Part shown: piece by piece, positions 10,706-21,232 of the stretch
Position numbering within the stretch: the first letter of the stretch is position 1
How the letters are laid out: every line of letters begins with the position of its first letter
Assembly (NCBI GenBank): GCA_023362775.1
Contig: JALMGJ010000006.1
Location: forward strand, 10,000,501 to 10,064,500
Length of the DNA: 64,000 nt
DNA from: Charina bottae
Lineage: Eukaryota; Chordata; Lepidosauria; Squamata; Charinaidae
Direction of reading: 5' to 3'
The notes under the pieces: generated by a model
Databases searched by the model: none
The model's input: only the letters and a program-made list of their open reading frames with translations
What the model was told of the DNA's origin: nothing
Program-made: the position numbers and the translations under genes

Positions 10706-12205
10706 TATTACAGTGGTTAATAGGATTCCTCTCCATTTAAAATTACAACTCAATGACAACTCTTAAAGAGAACCTGGGACTCCATCCAAAATTTGGGTGG
10801 GGAAGGCTCCAAGTTGTGCATCTTCATTTTTAAATCTTTGGACTATTGCAAGGCTGTCGAGAGATATCAGAATACTGCTTAATGGTTAAGAAAAGGGGCC
10901 ACGATTCAAGTTTGTGTGGTAGCCAAAGAAATCTGCCTTAATAAATTGTGCAGACATACAAGGGTGGAACAAAGGCACTTTGTAGATGCCTAGAGATTAT
11001 ATTGTGCATATTCATATATTCCTTTTTAAAAGTAGCACAGGAGCTAGTAGTATAACTCCTAGAGTACCTGGATAAGTTAATGTGTGCATCTAATTTTACT
11101 TACACTACTGCATGCTCTTCAGGTCCTTAGCATGGTGTTCAATCCAGCTCTTGCGTGTGCTGTAAAGAAGGAATCGGTGTCAGTATCAAGAAATGTGAAG
11201 TCAAGAACTTGAAGCGAGGGGTGCCGGGAAGAGATCTGACTCAAAGGGGAAATCCCATCCTGGGGAACACTGATCTTGAGCAAAAGTGAAATTCACTTAT
11301 TCATCCAGGGGAAATACAAGGCTGTATACATCCAACCTTCTGGCCTTCCTATGCCTTGAATCTGGTTAGTTCATTGTGATAAAGCTCAATCAGAATTAAA
11401 GTCCATCTGAGGCTGTAGCAGATCACACAGTCAGTGGTGTGTGTCTGTGTGCAAGAATGTTAACATAGCGCCAGAGAAAATAATCCATTTTGCTAAATAC
11501 AGAAGGAGAACCCTGCTAGATGAGATATAGGCCTTCTTAGTTCAGCCTCTTGAAATATGAAAATAGCACTGCCAGAATACACGGCCCCTTTGTGTGCATC
11601 CGTAAAGGTTTCTGCCCCAAAAACACGGAAATAGAGAAGAATGGAGCAATAAGTTTAAGGGAGTGAAAAGAGGAAGAATGAGCAAATATGAACAAATGTA
11701 GGAGTGTGTGTTGTGTGTAGATTGCATTTTGGCTGGGAACAAGATTTTGGCTGCAGGTAGGGAGTTCTGAAGGAGAGGTTGAAAAAATGGTGATTATCTC
11801 TACTTTCTGCTTCGAGACAGACAGATATTAAACAGGTAGCACATTGGCTGAGTTCATACAACTTGCTAGATCAGGCCCAAATAGAGTTGGGTAATTCATA
11901 ATGCAACATGTTGTGGGAGAGTCAACCATTGCTTCATCACATTTTGTCAACCAGCCCATCATGTTAAGACAGATTGTAATAATGGGATTTTGTTCTTCTT
12001 TGGCCCGGAATGTTAGGTGAATGAACGAATTGGGGCTCCTTAACCTGAGTTTGGGATTTAGCAGGTTGTGTCAATACAACTAGTCAGGTCGAGCTACAGT
12101 GGGAGAGGTCTCTGAGGAAGTATGCTTGGAATCTTCTCTGCAAAACAATAAAACAGCCTTTATAATAGCCCAGAGTCCACTGGAGTGGGTAGCTATTAAA
12201 TCTAA
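10706..12205. other. No gene recognised
   Basis: AT-rich sequence without recognisable exons or repeats. Frames at 11542-11861 (minus) are short and match nothing I know. Confidence 0.4.

Positions 12206-12207
<2 letters not shown>

Positions 12208-12253
<46 letters not shown>
12208..12253. repeat. (AAT)n microsatellite
   Basis: About 15 uninterrupted AAT/ATA units. Confidence 0.95.
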
Positions 12254-12254
<1 letters not shown>

Positions 12255-12484
12255 TCATTGTAAGTAGAAATAGCATGTCAGGGAGCTGGGTTATTAGCCT
12301 TCTGTATGCATTGTTCATGTGAAAGAAAACCCTTTTCTCATTCTTTGTTAATTGTCCTCTGGAAGTTTCTGCTGTCTGTTAAAGACATGAGAAGGCTATA
12401 GGGATACTCAGGTTCAGTTAAGGCAAGATTTCACGAAACATGCTTAACCAGGTCGAGTATAAACCTAGCACCTGCATTTATGCC

Positions 12485-12560
12485 ACACGGGAATTTATTT
12501 GTTTGTTTGTTTGTTTATTTAATATCCCGCCTTTATTATTTTTATAAATAACTCAAGGTG
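12485..12560 (-). repeat. SINE 3' tail in reverse orientation
   Basis: (TTTG)n followed by TTTAATATCCCGCCTTTATT and ATTTTTATAAATAACTC, the complement of the tail of the SINE that starts next to it. It forms an inverted pair with 12570-12990. Confidence 0.65.
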
Positions 12561-12569
12561 TGGTTTAGC

Positions 12570-12990
12570 ATGTGGTACAAACCCAGCCTGTCTGGTCAGA
12601 TCATGATTCAAGTTTCAGCTGGGTGACCTTGGGCCAGTCCCTATTTCTCAGCCCTAGGAAGGAGCCAATGGCAAACCAGGAGACTGAGAGTTCTAGTCCC
12701 GCCTTAGGCATGAAAGCCGGCTGAGTGACCTTGGGCCAGTCACACTCTCAGCCCTAGGAAGGAGCCAATGGCAAACCAGGAGACTGGGAGTTCTAGTCCC
12801 GCCTTAGGCATGAAATCCGGCTGGGTGACCTTGGGCCCGTCACTCTCTCAGCCCAACCCACCTCACAGGGTTGTTGTTGTGGGAAAAATAGGAGGAGGAA
12901 GGAGTACTAGAGATGTTCAACGCCTTGAGTTATTTATAAAAAAATAATAATAAAAGGCAGTATAGAAAATAAATAAACAAACAAACAAAT
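12570..12990 (+). repeat. tRNA-derived SINE with ~100-bp internal tandem duplication
   Basis: The block from 'ttctagtcccgccttagg' to 'gcaaaccaggagactg' occurs twice in tandem (B-box region at 12691 and 12791, 100 bp apart) after a partial head. It ends with CACCTCACAGGGTTGTTG and an (AAAC/AAAT)n tail. The same unit is amplified five times at 40.4 kb. Confidence 0.85.
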
Positions 12991-13314
12991 ATTGTGAGCC
13001 TAGAAATGGCTCAACTCATGAACAAGGTTCAGTGTGTTGTATCCATGCAACCTGGAGCTACTTTTGCGTCAGTGGAGGGCTGGAAGCTAGTGCCTCTTAG
13101 AACTGCCTCCCGAACGGGGTCTCTTCAGATGTGCTGGAGTGCAACCGCCATTGACCTCCCGCCAAGATAAGCCTACAGGGTGGGGATGATGGGAATTTCA
13201 ACATCTCAGGTAGTAGGTTGAGAAAGTCTGTAACCAAGCGGGCAAACATGGCTGGGCCTCCCAGGTTCAGCTGCAGCTTCCAGGCATTCTGGGAGAGATG
13301 GATGTTCTCTAATG

Positions 13315-13652
13315 CAGGGGTCCCCAACCCCCGGGCTGCGGACCAGTACCGGTCCGCGTGATTGGCTTCTGCCTGAAAACCCCACCCCCCCGGTCCGTGG
13401 AAAAATTGTCTTCCATGAAGCCGGTCCCTCGTGCCAAAAAGGTTGGGTAAAAGGTAAAGGTTTCCCCCGCACATTTGTGCAGTCGTGTCCGACTCTAGGG
13501 GCCGGAGCTCATCTCCGTTTGTTAGCCGAAGAGCCAGCGTTGTCCGAAGATGCTTCCACGGTCATGTGGCCGCATGGCGTGCGCGGAACGCTGTTACCTA
13601 CCCACCGAAGTGGTACCTATTCATCTACTTGTGTTTGCATGCTTTACCCCTG
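13315..13652. mobile_element. hAT element (CAGGGGTCCCCAACC family) interrupted by a SINE
   Basis: The left terminus CAGGGGTCCCCAACC is preceded by CTCTAATG (13307-13314). The matching right end (CCCCTG, then CTCTAATG at 13653-13660) lies beyond an inserted SINE, so the 8-bp target duplication is still perfect. The interior contains GGACCAGTACCGGTCCG. Confidence 0.88.
13447..13645 (-). repeat. BovB-tailed SINE, 5'-truncated, inside a hAT terminus
   Basis: Complement of the SINE at 15436-15760: (TAAAGG) tail, GTCGTGTCCGACTCTAGGGG, then the body, truncated before the tRNA-like head. It splits the last few bases of the hAT right terminal repeat. Confidence 0.85.
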
Positions 13653-13660
13653 CTCTAATG

Positions 13661-14640
13661 GAGGCACCCAGGGGAGGAGAGAGAATCCCATCAATCCCCA
13701 GGATTGCCCAGCAATGTCAGTGCTGAAAGTGGCTATTGATTCCCAGAAGATAAGCAGGTGATCAGGGGATATCACATGATGCTTGGCATGGATAACCAGA
13801 GAGAAGGTTATTTTAGTCCCACTCTCTCAGGATTAGAACTTGAGGGCATCCTCGGGAACTAGATGCAGGGTTAGGGTCAAGAATAACCCAAGGAAGTACC
13901 GTTTTGCCCAGTTAAAGTGCATGCATGCAGTTGTAGCCACTAGCAGCCAATCTGGATGGTTCTCAGTGGGGTTCGAGGAACACTAGCTACTGACATTGAT
14001 GGCTCTTTCCTGCCTCCTGTATCAGCCCTTAAGTGTTGGCTTCTGGGAAGTGATCCTGAAAGAGGGCTGTTACCAATAGCTCAGGCTGGTGAGCTTCCTA
14101 GATGCATCCAGTTGGCCACTGGGTGGTCTACAAGGGGTGAACTAGGTGGACCTCCAACCTGATCCAACAGGACTCTTCTTAGGTTCATCTTGGTATGGGA
14201 TCTTGGAAGAAAAGCCAATCAGTGAAGTGAAGAAAGACCTAACTTGTACATTGTGGCACCTAAACAAACCAACATCTCCATCTCACAGGCTTCTGGAAGC
14301 TCCAGATGAACCAGAGATCTTCAAGTTGCTTGGATTAGTTTTATCCCAATCTGCTAATTAGTTTACCTCTTTTTCTTTTTTTTCAAATCGTGTTTTTCCT
14401 CTCTTTCCCCTCCCCCTCTTCTGGTCCTTCCTCTCCTCCTGCTTCTCTTTGCACTAAGCCAACCTGTGTTTAGCTGGTCCTTGAGCTGCTTTATGATGCA
14501 AGAAGGCATGACCACTGTCCTGCCACATCATAATAGCTAACCTTAAAGCATGGATCATTTCAATGCTCATCTAATAAGTAAATCAATTTATTACGGTCAC
14601 TGACCGTATATAAGGGTTGTCAGCCTTTCTTTAAATTGGA
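13661..14640. other. Mostly unassigned; short LINE-like fragment
   Basis: Positions 14125-14185 (GGTGAACTAGGTGGACC... then CAACAGGACTCTTCTTAGGTTC) resemble the 3' end of a CR1-group LINE. The rest is not recognisable. Confidence 0.35.
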
Positions 14641-14710
14641 AATAAATGGTAACAGCCAGGAAGACGGAAGAACGGTCAAGCTTCAGTAGTGATAAACCCA
14701 TCTTCTATGA

Positions 14711-14881
14711 CAGAGCTTTCCAAACTGTGTGTCGTGACACAAAAGTGTGTCGCCACACACAGTCTGGTGTGTCGCCACACAACCCGGAAGCGCTGATCAT
14801 CATCAGCGGTTCTAGGTTTTCCCGCGGCGACACACCAACAGCAGTTGGTGTGTCGCCGCGGGAAAACTTTGGAAAGCCCTG
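14711..14881. mobile_element. hAT element (CAGRGCTTTCCAAA family) with perfect hairpin
   Basis: Perfect 8-bp target duplication TTCTATGA (14703-14710, 14882-14889). The right half is a perfect 22-bp inverted repeat (14817-14838 and 14845-14866) around a 6-base loop; short copy without the minisatellite. Confidence 0.92.
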
Positions 14882-14951
14882 TTCTATGATATTATCCTAA
14901 ATCATCCCTAGATCTGCCGGATCAAGAGCTTAAAGAGATTTCTGTCTAGAG

Positions 14952-15250
14952 CATAGCTTTCCAAACTGTGTGTCGCGACACTTTAGTGTGTCGCAACACA
15001 CAGTTTAGTGTGTTGCGACACAACCAGGAAGTGGGCGCGCGCGGTGGCGGCGGTGTGTATGGCAGCGGCGGCAGCAACGACGGCAGCGGCACACCATCAG
15101 CACTTCCGCGTTTTAGCCGCTGCCACTGCCATACACACCACCGCGTGACCCCCGTGCCACCGCCGTGCACGTCCCCGCCGCCACCCGCGCTCCTGCGCCG
15201 CCGCCACTGCCGTTGGTGTGTTGCCAATGGTGGCAGTTTGGAAAGCACTG
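14952..15250. mobile_element. hAT element (CAGRGCTTTCCAAA family), GC-rich copy
   Basis: Perfect target duplication GTCTAGAG (14944-14951, 15251-15258). The interior is a GGCGG/CAGCGG-rich imperfect palindrome like the 1.7-kb copy. Confidence 0.9.
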
Positions 15251-15264
15251 GTCTAGAGATTATG

Positions 15265-15315
15265 GATACCCCTATTTGGGGAGATGGGCGGGGATAAATT
15301 TAAATAATAAGTAAA
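15265..15315 (+). repeat. L2 LINE 3' tail fragment
   Basis: Contains GGGGAGATGGGCGGGGATAAA followed by TAAAT-rich sequence, the conserved 3' end shared with the long L2 at 52.2-55.2 kb. Confidence 0.65.
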
Positions 15316-15435
15316 TAAAATCTACATGAGAAGTCTGCATAAATTCAAGAGCATCTCGACTTCTGACTTCATGTGATGACTCTGCTTGAGAGCTGAAATA
15401 AGTTATTTCTGGCTTATTTTGCAGTGTATTTGAAC

Positions 15436-15760
15436 CCATGGGGTGCGATGGCTCAGTGGTTAAGACGCCAGGCTTGTCGATCAGAAGGTCAGCGGTTCGA
15501 ATCCCTGGTCCCGCGTGATGGATTTCTTTCGCACTCGCCCCAGCTCTTGCCAACCTAGCAATCCGAAAGCATGCAAATGCAAGTAGGTTAATAGGTACCA
15601 CTTTGGTGGGATGGTAACAGCGTTCCGCGCGCGTCATGCTGGCCACATGACCGCGGAAGTGTCTTTGGACAGCGCTGGCTCTTCAGCTAAGAAACAGAGA
15701 TGAGCACCACCCCCTAGAGTCGGACATGACTGTGCAGGGGAAAACCTTTACCTTTACCTA
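15436..15760 (+). repeat. tRNA-derived SINE with BovB-like 3' tail (Sauria-type)
   Basis: The head (GGGGTGCGATGGCTCAGTGG, with A-box, then GGTTCGAATCC B-box at 15493-15503) is tRNA-like. The 3' part contains GAGTCGGACATGACT (15717-15731), identical to the complement of the BovB LINE 3' end at 44715-44729, and ends in ACCTTTACC repeats. This fits a SINE mobilised by BovB machinery. Confidence 0.85.
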
Positions 15761-16191
15761 TTTGAACACATAGGGAAAATAGCCTTTTGTTTGAAAGGCT
15801 GCAAGTCTTTGGAGCTTACCAGTTTGTAGGAACTGCTGCCTCACCTCATCTCACCTCCCAGCTTCAGGCTTTAGAAGGGCTTTTAAAGGAATGGTGCTAT
15901 GATGGGTTTTCAGCTCTACCTCATAGGAACTGCTCTGATTTTGTCTGTGTCTGACCATATTTACAGAAGATGTAGATTGGTGTGTGCTAGTATGCACATG
16001 TGCATGTACACAAGCATTTCCCCTTTTGTCATAAAATGGAGGTGAGGAATTTTTTGCTCTTAAAGAATTTGCAGCAGCTTAAGATATGGCAGGGATACTT
16101 ATCTCCTTGTTATCGGCATTGTGAGGGTGACACAACAGGGCAGCTTTTGCAGGATTGGGGAATGGAAAGAGTGGCCTATTTTATGGCAATA

Positions 16192-16597
16192 CAGGTAGTC
16201 CTCACTTACCAACAGACCATGAACTCCATCACTAACGCGCAACGTCATGTGACCACGCCAACTTACAATGGCAGTTCCGGCGGTCCCAGTTGCCGTTAGG
16301 CGAATCCCAAACAGTTGCAGCGTCCTGCAGTCACATGATCACCATTTGCGACCTCCTGCCAGCTTCCCCATTGACTTTGCTTGTTGGAAGCCGGCAACAA
16401 AGGTTGCAAATGGCGATCATGTAAGCACTGCGACATCATAATTGCAAGCCGGTTGCCGAATGCCTGAATTGCGATCACATGACTGCAGGGACACTGACAG
16501 CCACAACTACGAGGACCCATCATAAGTACCCCTTGTTCAGCGCTGTCATAACTTTGAATGGTCGCTGAAGAAGTAGATGTTAAATGAGGACTACCTG
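16192..16597. mobile_element. Mariner-like element, TA-flanked
   Basis: Terminal repeats CAGGTAGTCCTCACTTA and TAAATGAGGACTACCTG with TA on each side. The interior shares blocks with the other copies but is longer and partly inverted. Confidence 0.85.
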
Positions 16598-16659
16598 TAT
16601 ATTTCCTAAGCCAACTCAAGATCTCAAAGTAGTGTGCAAGCTTTCAGAATCCTCTGGAA

Positions 16660-16707
16660 CAGTGTTTCTCAACTACATCTTAAAGTTGCCAAGGTTGAGA
16701 AACACTG
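16660..16707. mobile_element. Minimal hAT foldback remnant (CAGTGTTTCTCAAC family)
   Basis: Only 48 bp: left terminus CAGTGTTTCTCAAC, then the right arm end AAGGTTGAGAAACACTG. Flanks CTCTGGAA and CTCGGGAA match at 6 of 8 bases. It appears to be an internal deletion derivative. Confidence 0.75.
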
Positions 16708-16739
16708 CTCGGGAACTTTTCTACAGGTATGATGGTAAA

Positions 16740-16942
16740 CAGTGGAAGAACATTTTTGGATGTAAGATCCATACAACAGTGGAACAGTCAACCTATGGAG
16801 ATTATGGCTTCTCATCTCTGGAGGCTTTTACGAAAAGGCTGAAAGCCTCATCTTGAGGATGGTTGAATTGCTTTTTCTGCACATTTCAGAGGGTTGAGCT
16901 CAATGAACTCTGTGGTCCTTTCCAGCTCCATGATTCTATGAC
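16740..16942 (+). repeat. CR1 LINE 3' end
   Basis: Reads ...TGGAGGCTTTTACGAAAAGG, GAGCTCAATGAACTCTGTGG, TCCTTTCCAGCTCCATGATT and CTATGA, the conserved 3' untranslated end and octamer tail of CR1 elements. Confidence 0.75.
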
Positions 16943-17004
16943 TTTGTGGCTTTTTATGTCATACATGGCATTAGTTAAAGATGGCATCTGGAAGGATCTT
17001 TGTA

Positions 17005-17228
17005 AATTTTCTTTTTTCTTTTTGTATATAATTTTTATTGAAAGTTTTAACAGCAATAATAAGAACTAATACAAACTAAAACAGAACAGAGAAAAGGAAA
17101 GAGAAATAAAAGAAAAAGCTAAAAGTGCAATACGAAGAGAGTAGAAAATAGAAAAAAAGAGAAAGATATAAAGAAAGATATAAAGAAGTGGCTTCTGATA
17201 TTCTTCACAGCAGTTATAAGTACAATTA
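17005..17228 (-). repeat. L1-type LINE 3' end, truncated
   Basis: The complement of AATAAAAATTATATACAAAA lies at the left, followed by an A/G-rich 3' UTR that is collinear with 55330-55545 on the opposite strand. No coding sequence remains. Confidence 0.6.
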
Positions 17229-17238
17229 TAATTTAACC

Positions 17239-17583
17239 CAGAACTTTCCAAACTGTGTGTCGGGACACATTAGTGTGTCGGCTGCAGTGTCTGGGTGTGT
17301 CATGGCGGCTGCTGCTGCCTCCGTGCCCTGCCAGGATTCCGCACAGGTCCCAGTGCCTGCCTTGTGCCTTGCTGCCTCCAAACCTGCTGTGATTCCGCGC
17401 AGGTCCTAGTGCCTGCCTTGTGCCTTGCTGCCTCCAAACCTGCTGTGATTCTGCGCAGGTCCTAGTGCCTGCCTTGTGCCCTGCTGTAAGAGTGTGTCAC
17501 GAAATGATGCCCTGTTGTAAGAGTGTGTCGCGAAATGATGCCTAAAAAGTGTGTCACCAACATGAAAAGTTTGGAAAGCTCTG
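17239..17583. mobile_element. hAT element (CAGRGCTTTCCAAA family), 2-3 internal units
   Basis: Target duplication ATTTAACC / CTTTAACC (7 of 8). About three copies of the 56-bp unit are present on the complementary strand relative to the 24-kb copy. Confidence 0.9.
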
Positions 17584-17591
17584 CTTTAACC

Positions 17592-18962
17592 TCTCTCTCT
17601 AAAATTACATCATGACTCTCTTCTTTCTAGAATCTATCCTCTCTAATTATGAAAATGAGAAATCACAAGCTCATTTTTTTCATTTTTATGCAAAAAGTCC
17701 ATAAGGGGTTTCCAGTCACCAATAAATGTAGATATGTCTTTTCTCTACTTGAAGAAGTCAGTTTGTCCATCTCAGCAAATTCTGTCAATTTCACCAACCC
17801 TTCCTCCATGGTGGGTAATGCTCAATCTTTCAGGATCTTTGGTAAATTTAAAGGCATCCATATCTCAGTATTTCTTCTGTGGCAGAGTTATTTCCTCTTG
17901 GTGTGGTGTGTTTAAAGGTCAAAGAAATGACCTCAAAGCAACTGCTTTCCGAGGCAGTTATGCAAACACTGGCAACGTAAAAAGAACCAGTTGATCAGTG
18001 AAACTGAACAGCAGGTACAATAGGGAAAGGGATAAGGAAGAGGCTTGAGTGTGGATCAACTTGTTAAGTATCAAAATTCATCCTTTAATCTAAAATCATC
18101 TAATGTATTAGATTCCCCCAGCCAGCTGGGGAATTCTGGGAGTTGAAGTCCAGACACCTTAAAGTGGCTGAGGTTGAAAAACACTGACCTAGAACATTAT
18201 TCCAGAATGTGGCTTGTTCAGTTTTGGCATCGTGCTTTCTCAACCTAACCCTTATGGTTCATAAATCATGGTTTAAACCCTGATGCCATTTACAAACCCA
18301 GCCAATCATGGTTTATTTAATAAACCATGGTTAAATTATAACAGTGTGATTTCTGAATCTAGTCTCTGTCCCTTGGTTTTAGAAGCAGTCCAATCAATAT
18401 AATTGATGTCATGGGGATCAATTTCCATCATTTCTGTAAATACATAATTGACCTTTTCCTGCAGATGAAGTCAGTTATGCAAATACTGTAAAACACCAAA
18501 TGTGTAATTATGGAAATTATGTCAATTAGATAAATTTGGGTTGAGCACATTTGGTTTCAAGAGACCCTACTCTCCCCATGTGGTCCATTTCATCAAAGTT
18601 TTAGTACAATATTTACAGTACAATATTTATATGCCGCCACACTCAACAATTGTGCAGAGACCTGGATTTGAAAGGGAAAAGGTGATTGGGAACTCATGTG
18701 GTTACAAATGTGGCAACACACATAAAATGGGGTGGGGGGCTTTGATTGAATGATTGTGGCTGCCACCTTAACTTTTTTGACCCTCTCTCCCTATTTTAAC
18801 ACCCTCGACTCTTGAAATGGACTGCATTGGCAGGGCTTGGAAGAAAGTAGGCCTTGGGTCACCAACACAGGGCAGGTTGAATGTCCAAACTGATTCCTTA
18901 AAAAAATTGTTTTAATTTCTTGCAAAGCAAAGCAGATGTTCATGTCCTAGCATGCTTCTAGG
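17592..18962. other. Mostly unassigned; hAT foldback remnant at 18107-18190
   Basis: The only recognisable piece is half of a CAGTGTTTTTC-type foldback element (18107-18190, ending GGTTGAAAAACACTG). The remainder is AT-rich and shows no exon. Confidence 0.5.
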
Positions 18963-18963
18963 T

Positions 18964-19184
18964 CAGAGCTTTCCAAACTTTTCATGTTGGTGACACACTT
19001 TTTAGACATGCATCATTTCGCGACACACTCTTACAGCAAGGCATCATTTCGCGACACACTCTTACAGCAGGGCACAAGGCAGGCACTAGGACCTGCGCGG
19101 AATCCTGGCAGGGCTCGGAGGCAGCAGCAGCCACGATGCAGCCGACACACTAATGTGTCCTGAGACACAGTTTGGAAAGCTCTG
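18964..19184. mobile_element. hAT element (CAGRGCTTTCCAAA family), single unit
   Basis: Perfect target duplication TTCTAGGT (18956-18963, 19185-19192). One internal unit; collinear with 6158-6390. Confidence 0.92.
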
Positions 19185-19192
19185 TTCTAGGT

Positions 19193-20080
19193 CTTGCATA
19201 TACCAGAGAGGCATTCTCAAAACTGAAAAACAATAGGCGATTGCAGTCTAATGCTTTGTTTGGAGAGATGTCCCCTTGCCTGGAGAAATCTGAAATATGC
19301 AGAGATACTGTGGAGGCCTTTGTGGGAAGAACAAGAGAGGGGAAAACAGCTTCACCACCTCTCTCCCTTGTGATAAATGGGAGTTGGGCATTGGATCGTC
19401 TCAGCAACGGCTGCCGTTGTGACCACAACACACTTGCAGAATTGCCAATGAGTGGATAGCGCATGGACTTGACCTTGATCTCACCCTCCATCACAGCTCT
19501 CAACCCCAAAAGCAGGCCATGTCCTGGCTCCTGAGATGCCGGTTCAATTCTTGACCTCATTTTGATGTTGGTTGCGCAAACGTTTTAGATGCTTGGCATT
19601 CTTGTGACCAGCCATACAGAAATGCTGCTATAAATACTGTGGGGGGAATTTGCCCTTGGATTTGGATTGGACAACACCCTTAGGAAATGGCTGGAGGGCA
19701 CGCTGCCATTGGACGCTTCGATGCTGTATACGCGCTGCCTTGCTGGGCTGTCAAACTCACAAGGTCGGTGAAATAATAACTTGGGAGGCGTTGAGCTCAG
19801 CGATGGAGCACAGCTGCATGTCAGCAGGTCCTTCTTTCGGAGAAGAGACAGGAAGGGGAGTGCACTGGATCGTTTTTGTTAGCTCATCTTTTCCCCTGAA
19901 ACCTCTCCTCTCCTTTTTCTCCACTACGTTTATAGTGTTCTAGACTCACATTTGCAAAGGTTTCCTCAGATTTCATGTATGTGTGTGTGTGTGTGATCAC
20001 AAAGATCACTGCAACCTTTAGATTTGGTTGGTCTGCAGCTGAGCTGTTTTTAATTTAGTCTGTTAGAAACAGAACAGTGA
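19193..20080. other. No recognised gene
   Basis: Non-repetitive sequence; a (TG)n run lies at 19979-19995. Short frames on both strands match nothing I know. Confidence 0.35.
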
Positions 20081-20088
20081 TACTAGAG

Positions 20089-20235
20089 CAGAGCTTTCCA
20101 AACTGTGTCGCGACACAAAAGTGCGTCGCCACACAACCCGGAAGCGCTGATCATCATCAGCGCTTCCGGGTTTTTCCGCGGCGACACAACAACAGCGGTT
20201 GGTGTGTCGCCGCGGGAAAACTTTGGAAAGCCCTG
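20089..20235. mobile_element. hAT element (CAGRGCTTTCCAAA family), short hairpin copy
   Basis: Perfect target duplication TACTAGAG (20081-20088, 20236-20243). It has the same hairpin block as 14711-14881, with CGCGGCGACACAAC and its near-complement. Confidence 0.92.
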
Positions 20236-20305
20236 TACTAGAGAGTCTGTCAAGCAGGCCAGCTCAGGGCCAGCCCCATCATTTGAGAGCAGCGAAGGAT
20301 AAATA

Positions 20306-20699
20306 CAGGTAGTCCTCATTTAATGACCACAGTTGGGACCAGAATTTCGGTTGCTAAGCGAATCCAACCTGATTTTACAACTTTTTTTGCGGCAGTCACT
20401 AAGTGAATCACCACAGGCATTAAGTGAACCATGTGGTCATTAAGCAAATCACACAGTTCCCCATTGATTTTGCTTGCCAGAAGCCGGCCAGGAAGGTCAA
20501 AAATGGTGATCAGATGACGACATGACACTGTGACAGTCATAAATGCAAACTGGTTGCAGAACGCCCAAATCATGATCACGTGACTGCGTGTACGCTGTGA
20601 CAGTCACACGTGTGAGGACCGGTAGTAAATCGGTTTTTTCAGCACTGTCATAAGTCTGAACTGTCACTAAATGAATGGTTGTTAAGTGAGGACTACCTG
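20306..20699. mobile_element. Mariner-like element, TA-flanked
   Basis: CAGGTAGTCCTCATTTAATG left end and GTTAAGTGAGGACTACCTG right end, TA on both sides; ~394 bp, no coding capacity. Confidence 0.88.
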
Positions 20700-20922
20700 T
20701 AATGCTAGAGAACCAAATGATGTGTGCCATTTATGGCTGGCCTTTGTACTTTCACCTGGGCTATCAGATCTGGGCTGCAAAAGTCTGGGTAACGGCTAGA
20801 TGGCAGCCAAGGTTTTCTGTGGTTCTTTGCTGCAGTTTCTGTAGAGTCTTCATAACTCTTGGCTGATTGCAACCAAAACCTAGTAGCCTTACAATCGTTT
20901 GTGGTGAAAATATTATCCCCAG

Positions 20923-20925
<3 letters not shown>

Positions 20926-20976
<51 letters not shown>

Positions 20977-21096
20977 TCCCTCTCCCTCTCCCTCTCCCTC
21001 TCCCTCTCCCTCTCTCCCTCTCTCCCTCTCTCCTCCCTCCTCTCTCCTCTCTCCTCTCTCCTCTCTCCCCCCCTCCCCTCCCCTCCCCTCCCCATT
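20926..21096. repeat. (CT)n / (CCCTCT)n polypyrimidine tract
   Basis: A (TC)n run passes into CCCTCT hexamers and then TCCCC-type repeats, about 170 bp of pure pyrimidine strand. Confidence 0.95.
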
Positions 21097-21129
21097 ACAC
21101 CTTCCTTTCACCAGAGGACATATTAACTG

Positions 21130-21232
21130 TTAAATTTTAATTGTTGTATCCTGTAAACCGCCCAGAGTTCCCTTGTGGGGAGATGGAGCGGTATACAAAT
21201 TGAAGCATAAATAAAATAAATAAATAAATATT
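21130..21232 (+). repeat. L2 LINE 3' tail
   Basis: GTAAACCGCCCAGAGTTCCC, then TGGAGCGGTATACAAATTGA and (AAAT)n: the conserved L2 3' end. Confidence 0.75.

Noticed and set aside
15436..15510. Possible functional tRNA gene
   Set aside because: It is the head of a 325-bp SINE with body and tail; the cloverleaf is degenerate and the same head recurs at 34.0 and 42.3 kb.
20859..21140. Ser/Leu/Pro-rich frame
   Set aside because: Translation of the (CT)n/(CCCTCT)n tract.
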